Below are positions 11,713-21,911 of a stretch of 64,000 nt of DNA, in pieces. The position numbers and the translations under genes are program-made. Each line of letters begins with the position of its first letter. Position 1 is the stretch's first letter. The stretch spans positions 69,234,727 to 69,298,726 of the forward strand of contig NC_087063.1 in assembly GCF_963678635.1 (NCBI RefSeq), in the 5' to 3' direction. This DNA is from Symsagittifera roscoffensis. Its lineage: Eukaryota; Xenacoelomorpha; Acoela; Convolutidae. Under the pieces are notes generated by a model. It did no database searches. It worked only from the letters and a program-made list of their open reading frames with translations, and was not told the origin of the DNA.

Positions 11713-12289
11713 ATACGAATTTCAACGCACATGAAATGTTTTCTTAGGTTGGTTGTTTAATTTCATCTTTTTTTCTGCACAACTTTGATTTTTGTTAATG
11801 TTTTTATGTTACTAATTTTGTTGAACCTCCCATCTAAGCCTACTTGCTTCATTATAATTGCGATAAACATTGGTATTGCAATCGGGTACTAGACTTTTTT
11901 CCCGTAACGAACTTTGTTCACAGAAGGGACAAATGGTAATCAATTTCGCCCCCTATCGCAATAAGAGGGGGAGGGGGGAGAGATTCGTTACAAGGTGATT
12001 TGAAAGCTTCCCACTGCTTTTTGAACTTTATAACATTTATATTTGAGCCCCGATTTTTCTAGTTGTGTTGCTGATAATAATATTAATTTTTAATTTTTAG
12101 TATGTTTTTGATTGTTTATTCGCAAACAGGTGTTTTTTTTTTAAAAATAACGGAACGTAGTAAGTACTCTTATATAGGTCTTGCAGATTTTTTTCTCTGG
12201 AAAAAAACCCTAAAGTTTCTTCACGCTCATTTTTGATTTTTTTGTCGTTTGACTTGTGAGATTTTTTTTTCAAATGCAGTAAATTTCCA

Positions 12290-12470
12290 TGCTCCATGTT
12301 CCATGCAGAAAGGCATGCTCCACTATCAAACAGCAAAAGTGTAGAGTTCACGAAAAACGTGACCGACTTCTAATTTCGAAAATGGAATTTAAGCATCAGA
12401 TTTCCCAACGAACCAGAATTTTTACCTATTGATCCAGTTTTCTCAATTTGGGTTGGTTTTAATGTTTTTA
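12290..12470 (-). repeat. Dispersed repeat family A, inverted copy next to microsatellite
   Basis: The reverse complement holds the family A blocks (ACTTTTGCTGTTTGATAGTG and CAATTTGAGAAAACTGGATC). The copy ends where the ATGT microsatellite begins, at the point equivalent to the TTAACCC block of the 444-1060 copy. Confidence 0.6.
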
Positions 12471-12473
12471 GTG

Positions 12474-12709
12474 TTTGTATGTATGTAGGTATGTTTGTTT
12501 TTATGTATGTGTGTATGTATGTATGTTTGTATGTATGTATGTATGTATATTTGCATGTATGTTTGTATGTATGTATGTTTGCATGTATGTATGTTTGTTT
12601 GTATGTATGTATAAATGTATGTATGTTTGTATGTATGTATGTATGTATGTATGTATGTATGTATGTATGTATGTATGTATGTATGTATGTATGTATGTAT
12701 GTATGTATG

Positions 12710-12740
<31 letters not shown>

Positions 12741-12808
12741 GTATGATTGTATGTATGTATTTAAATTTGGATGTTTGTATGTATGTATATACGTATGATG
12801 TTTGTATG

Positions 12809-12841
<33 letters not shown>

Positions 12842-12990
12842 TTGTATGTATGTATGTATGTATGTATGTATGTATGTATGTATGTATGTATGAATGTATG
12901 TATGTATGTATGTATGTATGTATGTATGTATGTATGTATGTATGTATGTATGTATGTTTGTTTGAATGTATGTTTGAATGTATGTTTGAA
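12474..12990 (+). repeat. ATGT tetranucleotide microsatellite, about 515 bp
   Basis: This is an almost pure GTAT/ATGT repeat with interspersed GTTTGTATG variants. Pure runs exceed 100 bp (for example 12620-12738). Because the unit is four bases, the repeat is open in several frames on both strands and yields artificial Tyr/Val/Cys/Met and Thr/Tyr/Ile/His proteins of up to 237 residues. These are not genes. Confidence 0.98.
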
Positions 12991-13624
12991 CTTATTACGT
13001 TCTAAGACCGAAGAGATCGAAAAAATTTGTGTCGCGACTTTGAGCAACCAAGAAGCTTCTACAAAAAAAACTACTTCGTGCATTCGTCTCTAATGTCACA
13101 ATTTCGAGCCACCAAAAAACCAGACATGACGTTGCGTTCGAGAAGTGAATCGCCATCTTCGGTGACCCATTAGAGTTTTAAGACGCGTCTCTGTAAAAAA
13201 ACTCCAGTTAACCGATGTTAAAGTACTAATATACGCTTGCCACGCGATTGTTTGCAAACTGATCAGAACCTTAGTGCAATATCCACTGAAAGGAAATTGG
13301 AACAATATGTTGGAAAACCTTAAAATTTATTGAGTGTACTCGTTTTTGAGTTTGTTTATAAAAAAAGTACAAATATCCTGTTAACAATAAAAATTTGTCA
13401 AGACTACTCACATGGGCGGATTTAGGATTTTCTCGAGCGGGGGCTGAATTTCAGAAAAAAAAATGAAAAATTTTGTTGACCTTTTTTTAAGTCAACTAAA
13501 TTCATTTTCTGAGCTCTCTCAAACCACTACAAAGACCCTGTTTTGACTGAATTTTCTGCGCCGCAGACAAATTTTTGAAAACGAGGCCACACAAGTCAAT
13601 TTTTGGAAAATTTTGATCAAAAAA

Positions 13625-13750
13625 TTGCGTTCTTTTCGGAGCGCTCCACTCTTAAAGTTAATTTATATTGGCGGTCAGTCAGCCAAAAAAAAGATATCTC
13701 AAAATAGTATGAAGGGGTTACCCTTTGGGTCGGCAGGGAGTTAGGTAGAG
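13625..13750 (+). repeat. Dispersed repeat family B, copy 2
   Basis: GGAGCGCTCCACTCTTAAAG, AAGATATCTCAAAATAGTAT and ACCCTTTGGGTCGGCAGGGA follow the order of the copy at 11570. Confidence 0.6.
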
Positions 13751-14189
13751 TTACAGACTTGAGGAGAGTTGCCCCCTAAATCTGCCCCGGACTACTCATT
13801 AGAATGACCATAGAAAAAACAATCTGAAATAGAAAAAACTTTAAAAACCTACAAAAACCTCTGAAAATTTTTTCCTGACAACTATTTTGGGATCAATTTA
13901 AGTTCACTTTACTGCAATATCAAAACATTCTATGGAAGAAATGTGTTAAAATTGGTACCTTTATTCTTTTTCGCGAATAAAAACTGATTAGCTTTGCGAT
14001 AGGAAAGGGTTTTGCAATCGGGTACAAGACTTTTTTCCCGTACACAAATTTGTCCACAGGACTCATCTCTTGTGTGTGCATGCGTGTTTTGTGTGTGCAT
14101 ACAAGTGAACATGAAAATATTCAGCTTGTGAATAGCTGAATAAATTCATGTTCTTGTCTTTTCGTTTTTTTTTCCATGAAAAGTCTTAT

Positions 14190-14310
14190 AATTGTTCAAG
14201 CTCAAATTTACTTTTTCGCGATTTGTCTTACGGTTTTATCAAATTCATTTCTTTTTCTTCGTGAAAAGTAGGGAAAACTCCGCTATTGAACAGGAAAAAT
14301 TTGAAGGTCA
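14190..14310 (-). repeat. Dispersed repeat family A, partial inverted copy
   Basis: The plus strand reads GGGAAAACTCCGCTATTGAA, the complement of the family A block TTCAATAGCGGAG... seen at 4230. The copy is short and diverged. Confidence 0.45.
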
Positions 14311-14319
14311 CGAAAATTG

Positions 14320-17170
14320 TGTGTGCATGCGTGTTTTGAGGTTTGGGGGGACTTATCATTTTATATTAGTCTTAAAACTTTTTGAATTTATTTCGGCTTT
14401 AGTTTTAAATACGGTCTTCACTATCTCGCCATGTTTAAGCTTTTTCAACGTATTATTTTTGCATGATTAACGAGCGTAAGCTATATCATATATTACAACG
14501 CAAAGAAAATTTTTGAATTAGTTTTCCGCAAAGTCATTAATTTTCAGTAATTTTTTGCGAGGCCAAATTAAGCCTGTCTGTCTGTCTGTATACCTGCTTT
14601 TTTTTATTGTTTTGATTATGTCTGTCTACCCTTCTCCTAATTTTAAAACTTTCATCTTTCTATCTATTATATATTTAAATGCGGGTTTTACTATCTCGCC
14701 ATATTTAGGTTTATTCAACGTTTTATTTTTGCATGTTAAATAAAAGAGTTTTTTCAATCAAAAGTTTACTCGTGCATTTTGAAGGGGGAGCGGGACAGTA
14801 GGGCTAATCAGAACAGAATTTTGAAATGTATAAAAGTTCATAATATAAAATCAAAATACAAATTCATAATTTAATATAGTATACAAATTCATAAAATATG
14901 GGGCGGTAGAGTAGAAAGGAGACAAAAATTACTTTGAAAATTTCACAGGTGGAGGAAAGGCCAGGCCAAGGTTACCTTCAGGGGTTGAGAGTCTTGCCTC
15001 CAAATCTCACTTCTCAAATCTTTGTAGTTTTTGAGATATGACGTTTTTTATAATTTTTTCAAAAAATTTTCAAAAACTTAGATTTTAAAAATTTCCAAAA
15101 CGTTGAAGTTCTCATTCCTGTTGTTGGATATTGTGAGGGTACTCTTAGCAGTTGCGGATCTTGCCTCTGATTATGGCTGCTCAAATCTTTGTAGTTTTGT
15201 ATTTATGTATGTATGTATGTCTGTGTGTATGTTTGTATGTATGTATGTATGTTTGTGTGTATGTGTGTATTAATAACATGGTAGAAGGTATTTAACTTAG
15301 GCCAGAAAACTGTCCCAGCAATTGTACGCAGGCACAATGCATCGACTTAATTTCCTTACTGGGATCTCGAAGAGGATAAGTTGAGCTATAACTCTTTGAC
15401 TTTTGACCTATTTGCTTAGCGTTAGCTGGGAGTTGAAAAACTGGTTTTTCGATCGAAACGAAAAACTGTTCGAAAATGTAAGAAAACAGAGTAGGCTGTA
15501 ATCTAAGAAGCTACAGTCTACGCGGTCGTCGACCGAATCAGCGAATCAGTAATTTGTTTTAATCAGCGCCATAAAAAGCAAGTTTATGATGGTCAAGATT
15601 GGGGTGGAGTTTCAGATCAAAACAAAACTCGACCAAAATTTATTGACGGAACTTTGATGCTCAAAAAAAACCGCGACATCATTTTTATTCTGGTAGTTCA
15701 ATCAGTCTTTCAACCGTCCAATTATATATTTGACTACTCAGGTTATCAACAAAAAATCATCCAGCTTTCACTTAGATTATCAAGCTGTTCTAAGTTCAAG
15801 CTAAAGTTTTTTGAGCCTATTTTACAAGATTTTGCTCATAACAATTTACCACAATTGTTTTGCGATTTCACTTTTTGTTGTTTAACCTAAGTTGCACTTT
15901 TGCTCATTCTATCATGTTGAAGACTCGGTATGCAGAAAAAGACAAAATGTCAAATTCAAGTATTGTTTCAAAAATAGCGAAATGTTCAAGTTTAATTTCT
16001 GGTTTGAATGATGAAATATGAATATTTTTGTATGTCTTTTTTTAAATCTAGCTCTTCAACCTAAACATTTTCTTGCCGATGTTTTTAGCAGCTGTTTAAT
16101 TTTCAAAAGCAAACAAAAATTGAAAACTAAAGATAGAGGAAGAAAAATGAAGCGTTTGCAAATCACAGCAATAATTTTGCGACCATCAGTTTTTATATAA
16201 TGGCGCTGAACTCGAAACAGAGCGGCCCGCATCTCACAAAAGCGAAAACAAATAGATTTTCACTTATAATAGATTTTCGTGGTCTATAATGTTGTAAATA
16301 TAATCGACTCCCATGTTACATTCAGACAACAAAATTGGACTTAAAATGGATTTAAATCCATTTTTTCTCACCAAAACAAAATGCATTATAATTCATTTTG
16401 AATCCATTATAATGGATTTTACAATAAGTAGGAAATCACATAAAAATGGGGTTTTTTCCATTTTGTTTCCCGCGACAAAATTTACAAGATTTTCTGCATT
16501 TATCATGTGAGTTATGAGGAAACTTTGCAAAGCGAGTGTACGGCCTAATCCGTTTCAAAACCTAAACTCAAGTTGCAAAAAGATTTTGTTAAGCTCTCCC
16601 CCTTCCCCTACTCACCAAACGTTTGCCCTTGGCTCCCCTTCAGTCCACCTAACGTTTGCCCCTTTGCTCCCCTCCCACCTGAACACCCGACACCCCCACC
16701 TGAACACCCGACACCCCCACCTTCCTCAACGCTAGGGGGGTAATGTTGAGTAACATAAAAAAGTAACAAAAATATCCCACACCCTCACCTTCCCCAACGC
16801 TAGGGGCGAGGGGGGGTAATGTTGAGTTGAGTAACATAAAAACAGTAACAAAAAAACCAACTCTAGCTTAAAACGTAGAAAAGACTTTATGTGAGTTGAA
16901 ATTCGCATCTCAGTAGAGTGGAAAAAATGGATTATATTTTAGTTTTATTGACAGTGTCCACCTTAAAAAAGTATCGATTTTAATGAATGAAAAAAGATTT
17001 TGTTGCCTCAAAAAATAGTAATAAAATAATCCATTTTTAGTTGATTGTAATCGAGTTGTTTTTTTTGTTTTATTGACACTGACAAGGAACTTAATTATAA
17101 TCTTTTTTTTTTATTCATAGAACTTCAATGCGGGATGAAATGAAGAAAAAAAACGGTCCAATACAAAACA
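14320..17170. other. Gene-free stretch with short repeats
   Basis: Two similar segments at 14370-14470 and 14650-14745 (both with ACTATCTCGCCAT, then TTTATTCAACG or close and a TTTTTGCATG end) form a diverged tandem pair. A short ATGT microsatellite occupies 15198-15270. Near 16330-16430 are self-complementary phrases such as ATGGATTTAAATCCAT. At 16675-16716 there are two 21-bp CACCTGAACACCCGACACCCC-type units, followed by two roughly 75-bp units containing AACGCTAGGGG and GTAATGTTGAGT. I find no coding exon. Confidence 0.5.
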
Positions 17171-17220
17171 GCCCAGTTTAAGATCGCCGGTGGGCGCGCT
17201 GTGCGCGTGTCGCCGCTTTG

Positions 17221-17346
17221 CGGCGATAACCGGCTCTAAATTTCGTATTAGGTCCTACCCTCTGTTGGCAAGCTCGCAACAGCTCGCGGCGATAACCGGC
17301 TCTAAATTTCGTATTAGGTCCTACCCTCTGTTGGCAAGCTCGCAAC
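17221..17346 (+). repeat. Tandem duplication, 66-bp period
   Basis: CGGCGATAACCGGCTCTAAA starts at 17221 and again at 17287. The two copies agree through TCGTATTAGGTCCTACCCTC and GTTGGCAAGCTCGCAAC. Confidence 0.9.
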
Positions 17347-17600
17347 GATTTCTAAGACGGGTTACACATCCGCCTGCGCATTAATAGCTCGAAATATATC
17401 GCGCGTTAATTGTCCCAAAGTGGCCAAAATGGCAATCTTTAAACCCCCATAACATTACAAAAAATGATCACAGGTGAAATATCTTTTTAAATTTAAGCTC
17501 AGGACAACAATTGAATGAGAAAAAATAAGTTGTCAAAAATGGCGAAATAAAAAGTCGAAATTTGCCTGGAGAAAAAATACCCCGAGCCCAATAGTTTCGA
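17345..17600 (-). repeat. Solo arm of the fold-back family
   Basis: CGATTTCTAAGACGG, AATATATCGCG, TTTAAACCCCCATAA and CTCAGGACAACA appear in the same order as in the right side of the 10829-11562 element and its flank (11318-11560). Only one arm is present here. Confidence 0.7.
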
Positions 17601-17869
17601 CCCTTTCTTCGATAGTCGGACTAAGATACTTTCATGTCGCAGCATTTCTATAGCTTTTGTAGAATTACTTGTTTTCAGTGTTTTGACTTTTTAGTTGCTT
17701 TTAGTATTCTGATTTAACTCTGCTACTTTACGTTGTTTTACTAAACTGTTTATTTTATTATTTTTTTTAAAATTTCGCCTAAGATCTTTGACCTATTTTT
17801 TTATCGGCTTAATAACCAAATTTTGAGTCGTTTCAAGGGAAACATTTTTTTTGTGCTCACCTCTGAATC

Positions 17870-18400
17870 GCACGAGATGAGTCAGGTAGTCGTTTTTCTG
17901 TTACATTAAGACTAGGCGATGATCTCACTTTGGTCATGAAAAAAAAAACAAGATATTAAGATGAAGATGGTTAGGGAAAATTTGTGAACTCATTTTGTTG
18001 GAAGTCATTAAGCTTTGTCATGGATGTGTATATGGACGCTTATGTGAGCCACACAACCGTGTTTTTGCTTGATGATGGAAGGCAACCGTTCCAATAAAAA
18101 GATAACCAATTTGATTTTGAAAACAAAGTGAAAGGCTTTGTGATCTTCAGGCATTGTCATGGATGTGTATATATACTCTCATTCGAGTCACCTAGTCGTT
18201 TTTCTGTTACATTCAGACTAGGTGATGATCTCACTTTGGTCAAGAATAAAACAAGATAATAAGATGAAGATGGTTAGGGAAAAATTGTGAACTGATTTTG
18301 CTGGAGGTCATGAAGCTTCGGCATGGATTTGTATATGGACTTTTATATGAGCCACACAGCTGTGTTTGCTTTATGATAGAAGATAATCGGGTAACGATAA
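17870..18400 (+). repeat. Tandem pair, 306-bp period, upstream of the transposon genes
   Basis: TAGTCGTTTTTCTGTTACAT at 17888 recurs at 18194. Both copies continue through GATGATCTCACTTTGGTCA, AGATGAAGATGGTTAGGGAA and the CATGGATGTGTATATGGAC motif (18019 and 18322; a third, partial motif is at 18158). The position just ahead of the transposon reading frames and the sharing of the motif with 10241 suggest subterminal element sequence. Confidence 0.75.
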
Positions 18401-18760
18401 ACTTATCATAATTACTTGAAACTTGTTACAACTTAGTTAATTCAGAAGCAAGGCGTTAACTCGTATTTATTTTGTCCCCGTAATTCATTCCCAATAACTT
18501 TGTCTACTATTTTTTGAACTTTTTCTATTTTTTTCGTTTTCTGATTGTTGTCATTATTTTTTGATTGTTGTTTTTGGAGTTATGTTAAGTTTTAACTTTC
18601 TTCTTCAAGTGAGAAGGAATCAATAAGTAGCGCTATTGTGCAGGCTGTTATGAGAATGATGATTGGTTGTGGTTGATTTTGTCTACCTCAATTGGAAGGT
18701 GCATTTGGCTGCCATGTCTGATTTTTTTTTTCAGTTTTTCTTTCTTTTTAAGATCTCATT

Positions 18761-20062
18761 ATGACTTCATCTGAGAGAGACGCTTTCCCGAAATTTCCAA
18801 TTGATTCAAACCTGATAAACACTGACAAAACTAACGAAAGCAGCGCAGAGGCTCCACTCAGCTCAACGGACTAGACTCAGATCACCTTGAAAAAGTTATT
18901 TCCTTCTGCTTGATAAAATCAATAGTTTTCAAAGTGGGATGAATCCCTCAATAAAAGTGATACAAAATTTTAAATCATGTTTAATTTTTCTAGGAAAAGA
19001 TCTCAGAGTAGATCTAAAGAAGCAAAGAAAAGAAGAGCCCAAATAAGCGAGTCGAGAAAGCGCCAGAAATTAAAACTAGATCTGCTTGCTGAAACAGCCA
19101 GACGAGAGACTGCTAATGGTTTCATGAACTACCAAATAAGCGAGTCGAGAAAGCGCCAGAAATTAAAACTAGATCTGCTTGCTGAAACAGCCAGACGAGA
19201 GACTGCTAATGGTTTCATGAATTCCAATCACAAAGAGACTATGGAGAAGGTCGATGAGTTGAAGAGCAGGGACTCGCATCAAGAGAAGACAATCGTTCTA
19301 CTTCGAAAAAGCCGTAATCAGGTAAGTCTTTCATATCTTTGCAATTGCGTTTCAATCTTGGTTCTGCTGAGACGATTAAGTTGTTTTTTTTTGTTAAAAA
19401 AATACTAGAGCTCCAAATTCACATATGTTGAGATTTGTTCTGATAGGAATAAGTGATTTAAGATTCTCGAACTTTCATAACTTTTTGAATGGATAAAATA
19501 ATTATCGGCCTGATTTTGTTTAGAGTGAAAGTGACCTATGTGTTAAAAAATCAGGCAAAAGATTGAAGATCACAGCTGCCACAAATGATATTTGTGCCGG
19601 CAATGAAGGCAGTATTCAGAGAATGAATCTATCGCGTTCACTCCACGAGACAATTCATTTCAAAGCTTTCAATTTACAAGTAAACAGGAAATCCATAGGT
19701 CAGGGTAGATTTGGACGTATTGTGAAGTGTTCCTTTGCTAAAGTTCAAGCAGTAGTTAAAGAGTGTCCTCCATTCTGAAGCAGGGATTTGTATTTGGATG
19801 CACAAACTGCTGCGTTGATACTCCAAACCCCTAAATCAGAAGACCAGAATTTTTTCTTGGGCCTCTTTGGGCTGTTGAATGAATGTCAGCTAGTTCTGGA
19901 ATATTTCAATGGCGCATCAGTAACCGAGCCCAGGGAAAAGAGCATGACGAATAACTGGTTAGCACGAGCAAACGAAAACCTTAAAACTGTCCAGTTCTTG
20001 CACTGCCGAACTGACAAGAAATGTTTCTCTCCAATTAAACATTCTAAGTTGTTTATATCTTA
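18761..20062 (+). pseudogene. Basic coiled-coil plus protein-kinase-like domain, broken
   Basis: A start codon at 18761 follows a pyrimidine tract ending in AAG and opens 37 codons that end in a TAG. A spliced exon at 18994-19321 (TTTTTCTAG|G ... CAG|GTAAGT) encodes a Lys/Arg-rich helix containing an exact in-frame duplication. The exon from 19524 (TTTGTTTAG|AGT) continues in phase and reads KSIGQGRFGRIVKCSFAKV then AVVKE. That is a kinase glycine-rich loop with the beta-3 lysine. After a frameshift near 19775 come FLGLFGLLNECQLVLEYFNG (beta-4/5 and hinge-like) and VQFLHCRTDKK (alpha-E-like). The catalytic loop is damaged: the HxD segment expected before IKHS is missing. The kinase call rests on motif order. 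It cannot be an active enzyme as it stands. Confidence 0.6.
19040..19221 (+). repeat. Exact in-frame 93-bp tandem duplication in coding sequence
   Basis: Copy 1 is 19040-19132 and copy 2 starts at 19133. They are identical for 89 bp, then diverge. Each encodes a 31-residue charged helix segment (QISESRKRQKLKLDLLAETA and following). Perfect identity within an otherwise decayed locus suggests a late event. Confidence 0.95.
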
Positions 20063-20202
20063 GGCCTTGATATTGGAATTGATCGTTCATTGTGTGAGTT
20101 TTGCTGTCACAATTGTTTTCCTTGCTAATAAATCACGTGAATTGTTCTGATGTCAAAGTTGTTCTTATGTCAGAGTTTTTCTCTGGCGAATTAAACTCCG
20201 AG

Positions 20203-20507
20203 ATGGATTATTAGAGGATGACAGTGATGAGGAAGAAACGAATAATACGGTTGACTTAACGCAGAGTGCAATTCTAGATACTCCGGCGAAATCAAAGCTG
20301 TTCTTCTCGACGCCCATTCAAACCGAAGTAAATTCAGATGCAGGCGATTCGATTGAGAGTAAACTTGAACCCAAATGGAACGGAGTCGTCAAAAGGCATG
20401 CAAAGGCGCTGAAAGAGATAAGGAAAATTGAGCGACAAAATAACGAGTTTTTGAGTGTCCTATCTCTACAGATCACTGGTGAACAAATTGACGTTTGTAA
20501 CGTATAA
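20203..20507 (+). pseudogene. Acidic/charged protein segment, unknown
   Basis: An open frame without its own start reads LLEDDSDEEETNNTVDLTQS, then a Lys-rich helix with KRHAKALKEIRKIERQNNEF, and stops at 20505-20507. It is probably an exon or frame fragment of the transposon protein between the kinase-like and SET segments. No domain is recognised. An acceptor-like TGTTTCAG follows at 20521-20528. Confidence 0.4.
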
Positions 20508-20762
20508 ACAGAAGCAGTAATGTTTCAGAACAAAAATCTAACGGCCCTGAAAGCTGGAGCCGATCCTGGGCTATTTGGAAGGTTGCCCGCAAAGAGATTT
20601 TTGGCAATAAATCTGAATGTTTGCTCAAATATGAAATGATTGGTCGGGAAGGGAATTATGGAAACTCCCGGCAACCCGTTGACAAAGAGCTGGAAAAGTG
20701 GTGAAATTAAAATACCCCCAGCAACCTGAATATGCCCCCAGCAACTTGAATATACGATGTAC

Positions 20763-21775
20763 AAAAAAATTGATCAGCAGTTACGAAATTGGTATGATGA
20801 TCTGGAAAAATCGTTGTTTGAAATAAGATTAGATCGATGTGGAGGCTACGGACTTTTTTACACCGGAACAGAGCCCTCGTTGCCACAGATTCTAATACGC
20901 CGGTTCCCTAAGTAAGAGCGTATCTCGAAAAAATTCCGTTACACCATGAAAACGAATTTAAGCAGATATCAATTTTTGAAAGAACTGAGAGGTGTAAAAA
21001 CCTGCGAATTATGGTGGGGTCTGTTGGTTTTGCCAATCACTCCGGTGAGCCAAACTGTTCCTATAGGATTTCGGAGCATAAATCTTAAAGTTGTGTAAGA
21101 CTTGTAGTAGTCAAGCCAATAATGCCAGAAAATGAAGTAAATGTGTTCTACGGCTCCGATTTTTTCGGAAAAAATAACTCCGACTGTTCTTGTGATTTTT
21201 TTTGGCTTCACGGTTCCTCAGAATCTTCCTCTACTCAGCTTCCTGTTCCATCATTGATAACTTTGACTGCGAAAGCAACTTCATATCTACGAAACGCTCA
21301 TCGGACGGCACGGATTAGGAAAGCTAGGGCGCCACATAATTCTGAGCCGTCTAACAAAAAAATTTTGCTCTCAGATTTGAGGAGTCAGGTTTCGAGTAGT
21401 AGTGAAGAATTCTCATCTGAAGACAGTTTTTTCGAGAATTGTTCTCCGCCCATTGGCGCAGCAAAGCAGTCCAACTATCTCACTGACATGTCTCCCACCT
21501 TTCGCTGCTTTGAAGAAATCTCTCCCATCCCTAAAGATAACAGAACACCATCCCCGAGACCATCCCTTGAAGGAAGTGTTTGTACACCAGAATTAGGTAT
21601 ATCGAACATACTTACTTCCGACTCTGAATTGAATGACTGCAACTCAGATAATTATATTAGTAATTTTATTTTAAAAAAATTCAGGGTTTCGAATATTTTG
21701 GTCTGTGCTAATTCAATCAACGGACGTCATGCAACATCTGACGCAGAAGCAAGGGATTGGTTTCAATTGATTTGA
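20763..21775 (+). pseudogene. SUV4-20-like SET domain followed by Ser-rich region, broken
   Basis: One frame reads RNWYDDLEKSLFEIRLDRCG then GYGLFYTG and ILIRRFPK up to a TAA at about 20914. This is the N-terminal SET region (GxGLF). A second frame from about 20920 reads HHENEFKQISIFERTERC, GFANHSGEPNCSY, an in-frame TAA near 21086, then VRLVVVKPIMPENEVNVFYG and SDFFGKNNSDCSC. These fit the SET-C core: the NHS SAM-binding motif, the Y-G tyrosine and post-SET cysteines. The FFGxxN..CxC ending is typical of SUV420/KMT5 histone H4K20 methyltransferases. The frame continues without a break into a Ser/Thr/Pro-rich stretch ending at 21775. Family assignment is from remembered consensus. One frameshift and two stops make it inactive. 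Confidence 0.75.
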
Positions 21776-21911
21776 AAGATTGCTAACGTCCCCAAAATTC
21801 CTAGCTACAAAAGAATAAAAATAAAAAGTCGTTTGTCTTCCAACGAAAAAAAAACGCCACGTCAAGCAGAGCGGCGATGGAGAAGAGTGGCAGTTAGATT
21901 TTGAGGTCGAG

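Noticed and set aside
11504-11725. Open frames on both strands within repeat family B
   Set aside because: Other copies of the repeat do not keep either frame open.
12370-13093. Long open frames on both strands (up to 237 codons) of Tyr/Ile/His/Thr or Met/Tyr/Val/Cys repeats
   Set aside because: They are translations of the ATGT microsatellite, which has no stop in several frames; they contain no real protein signal.
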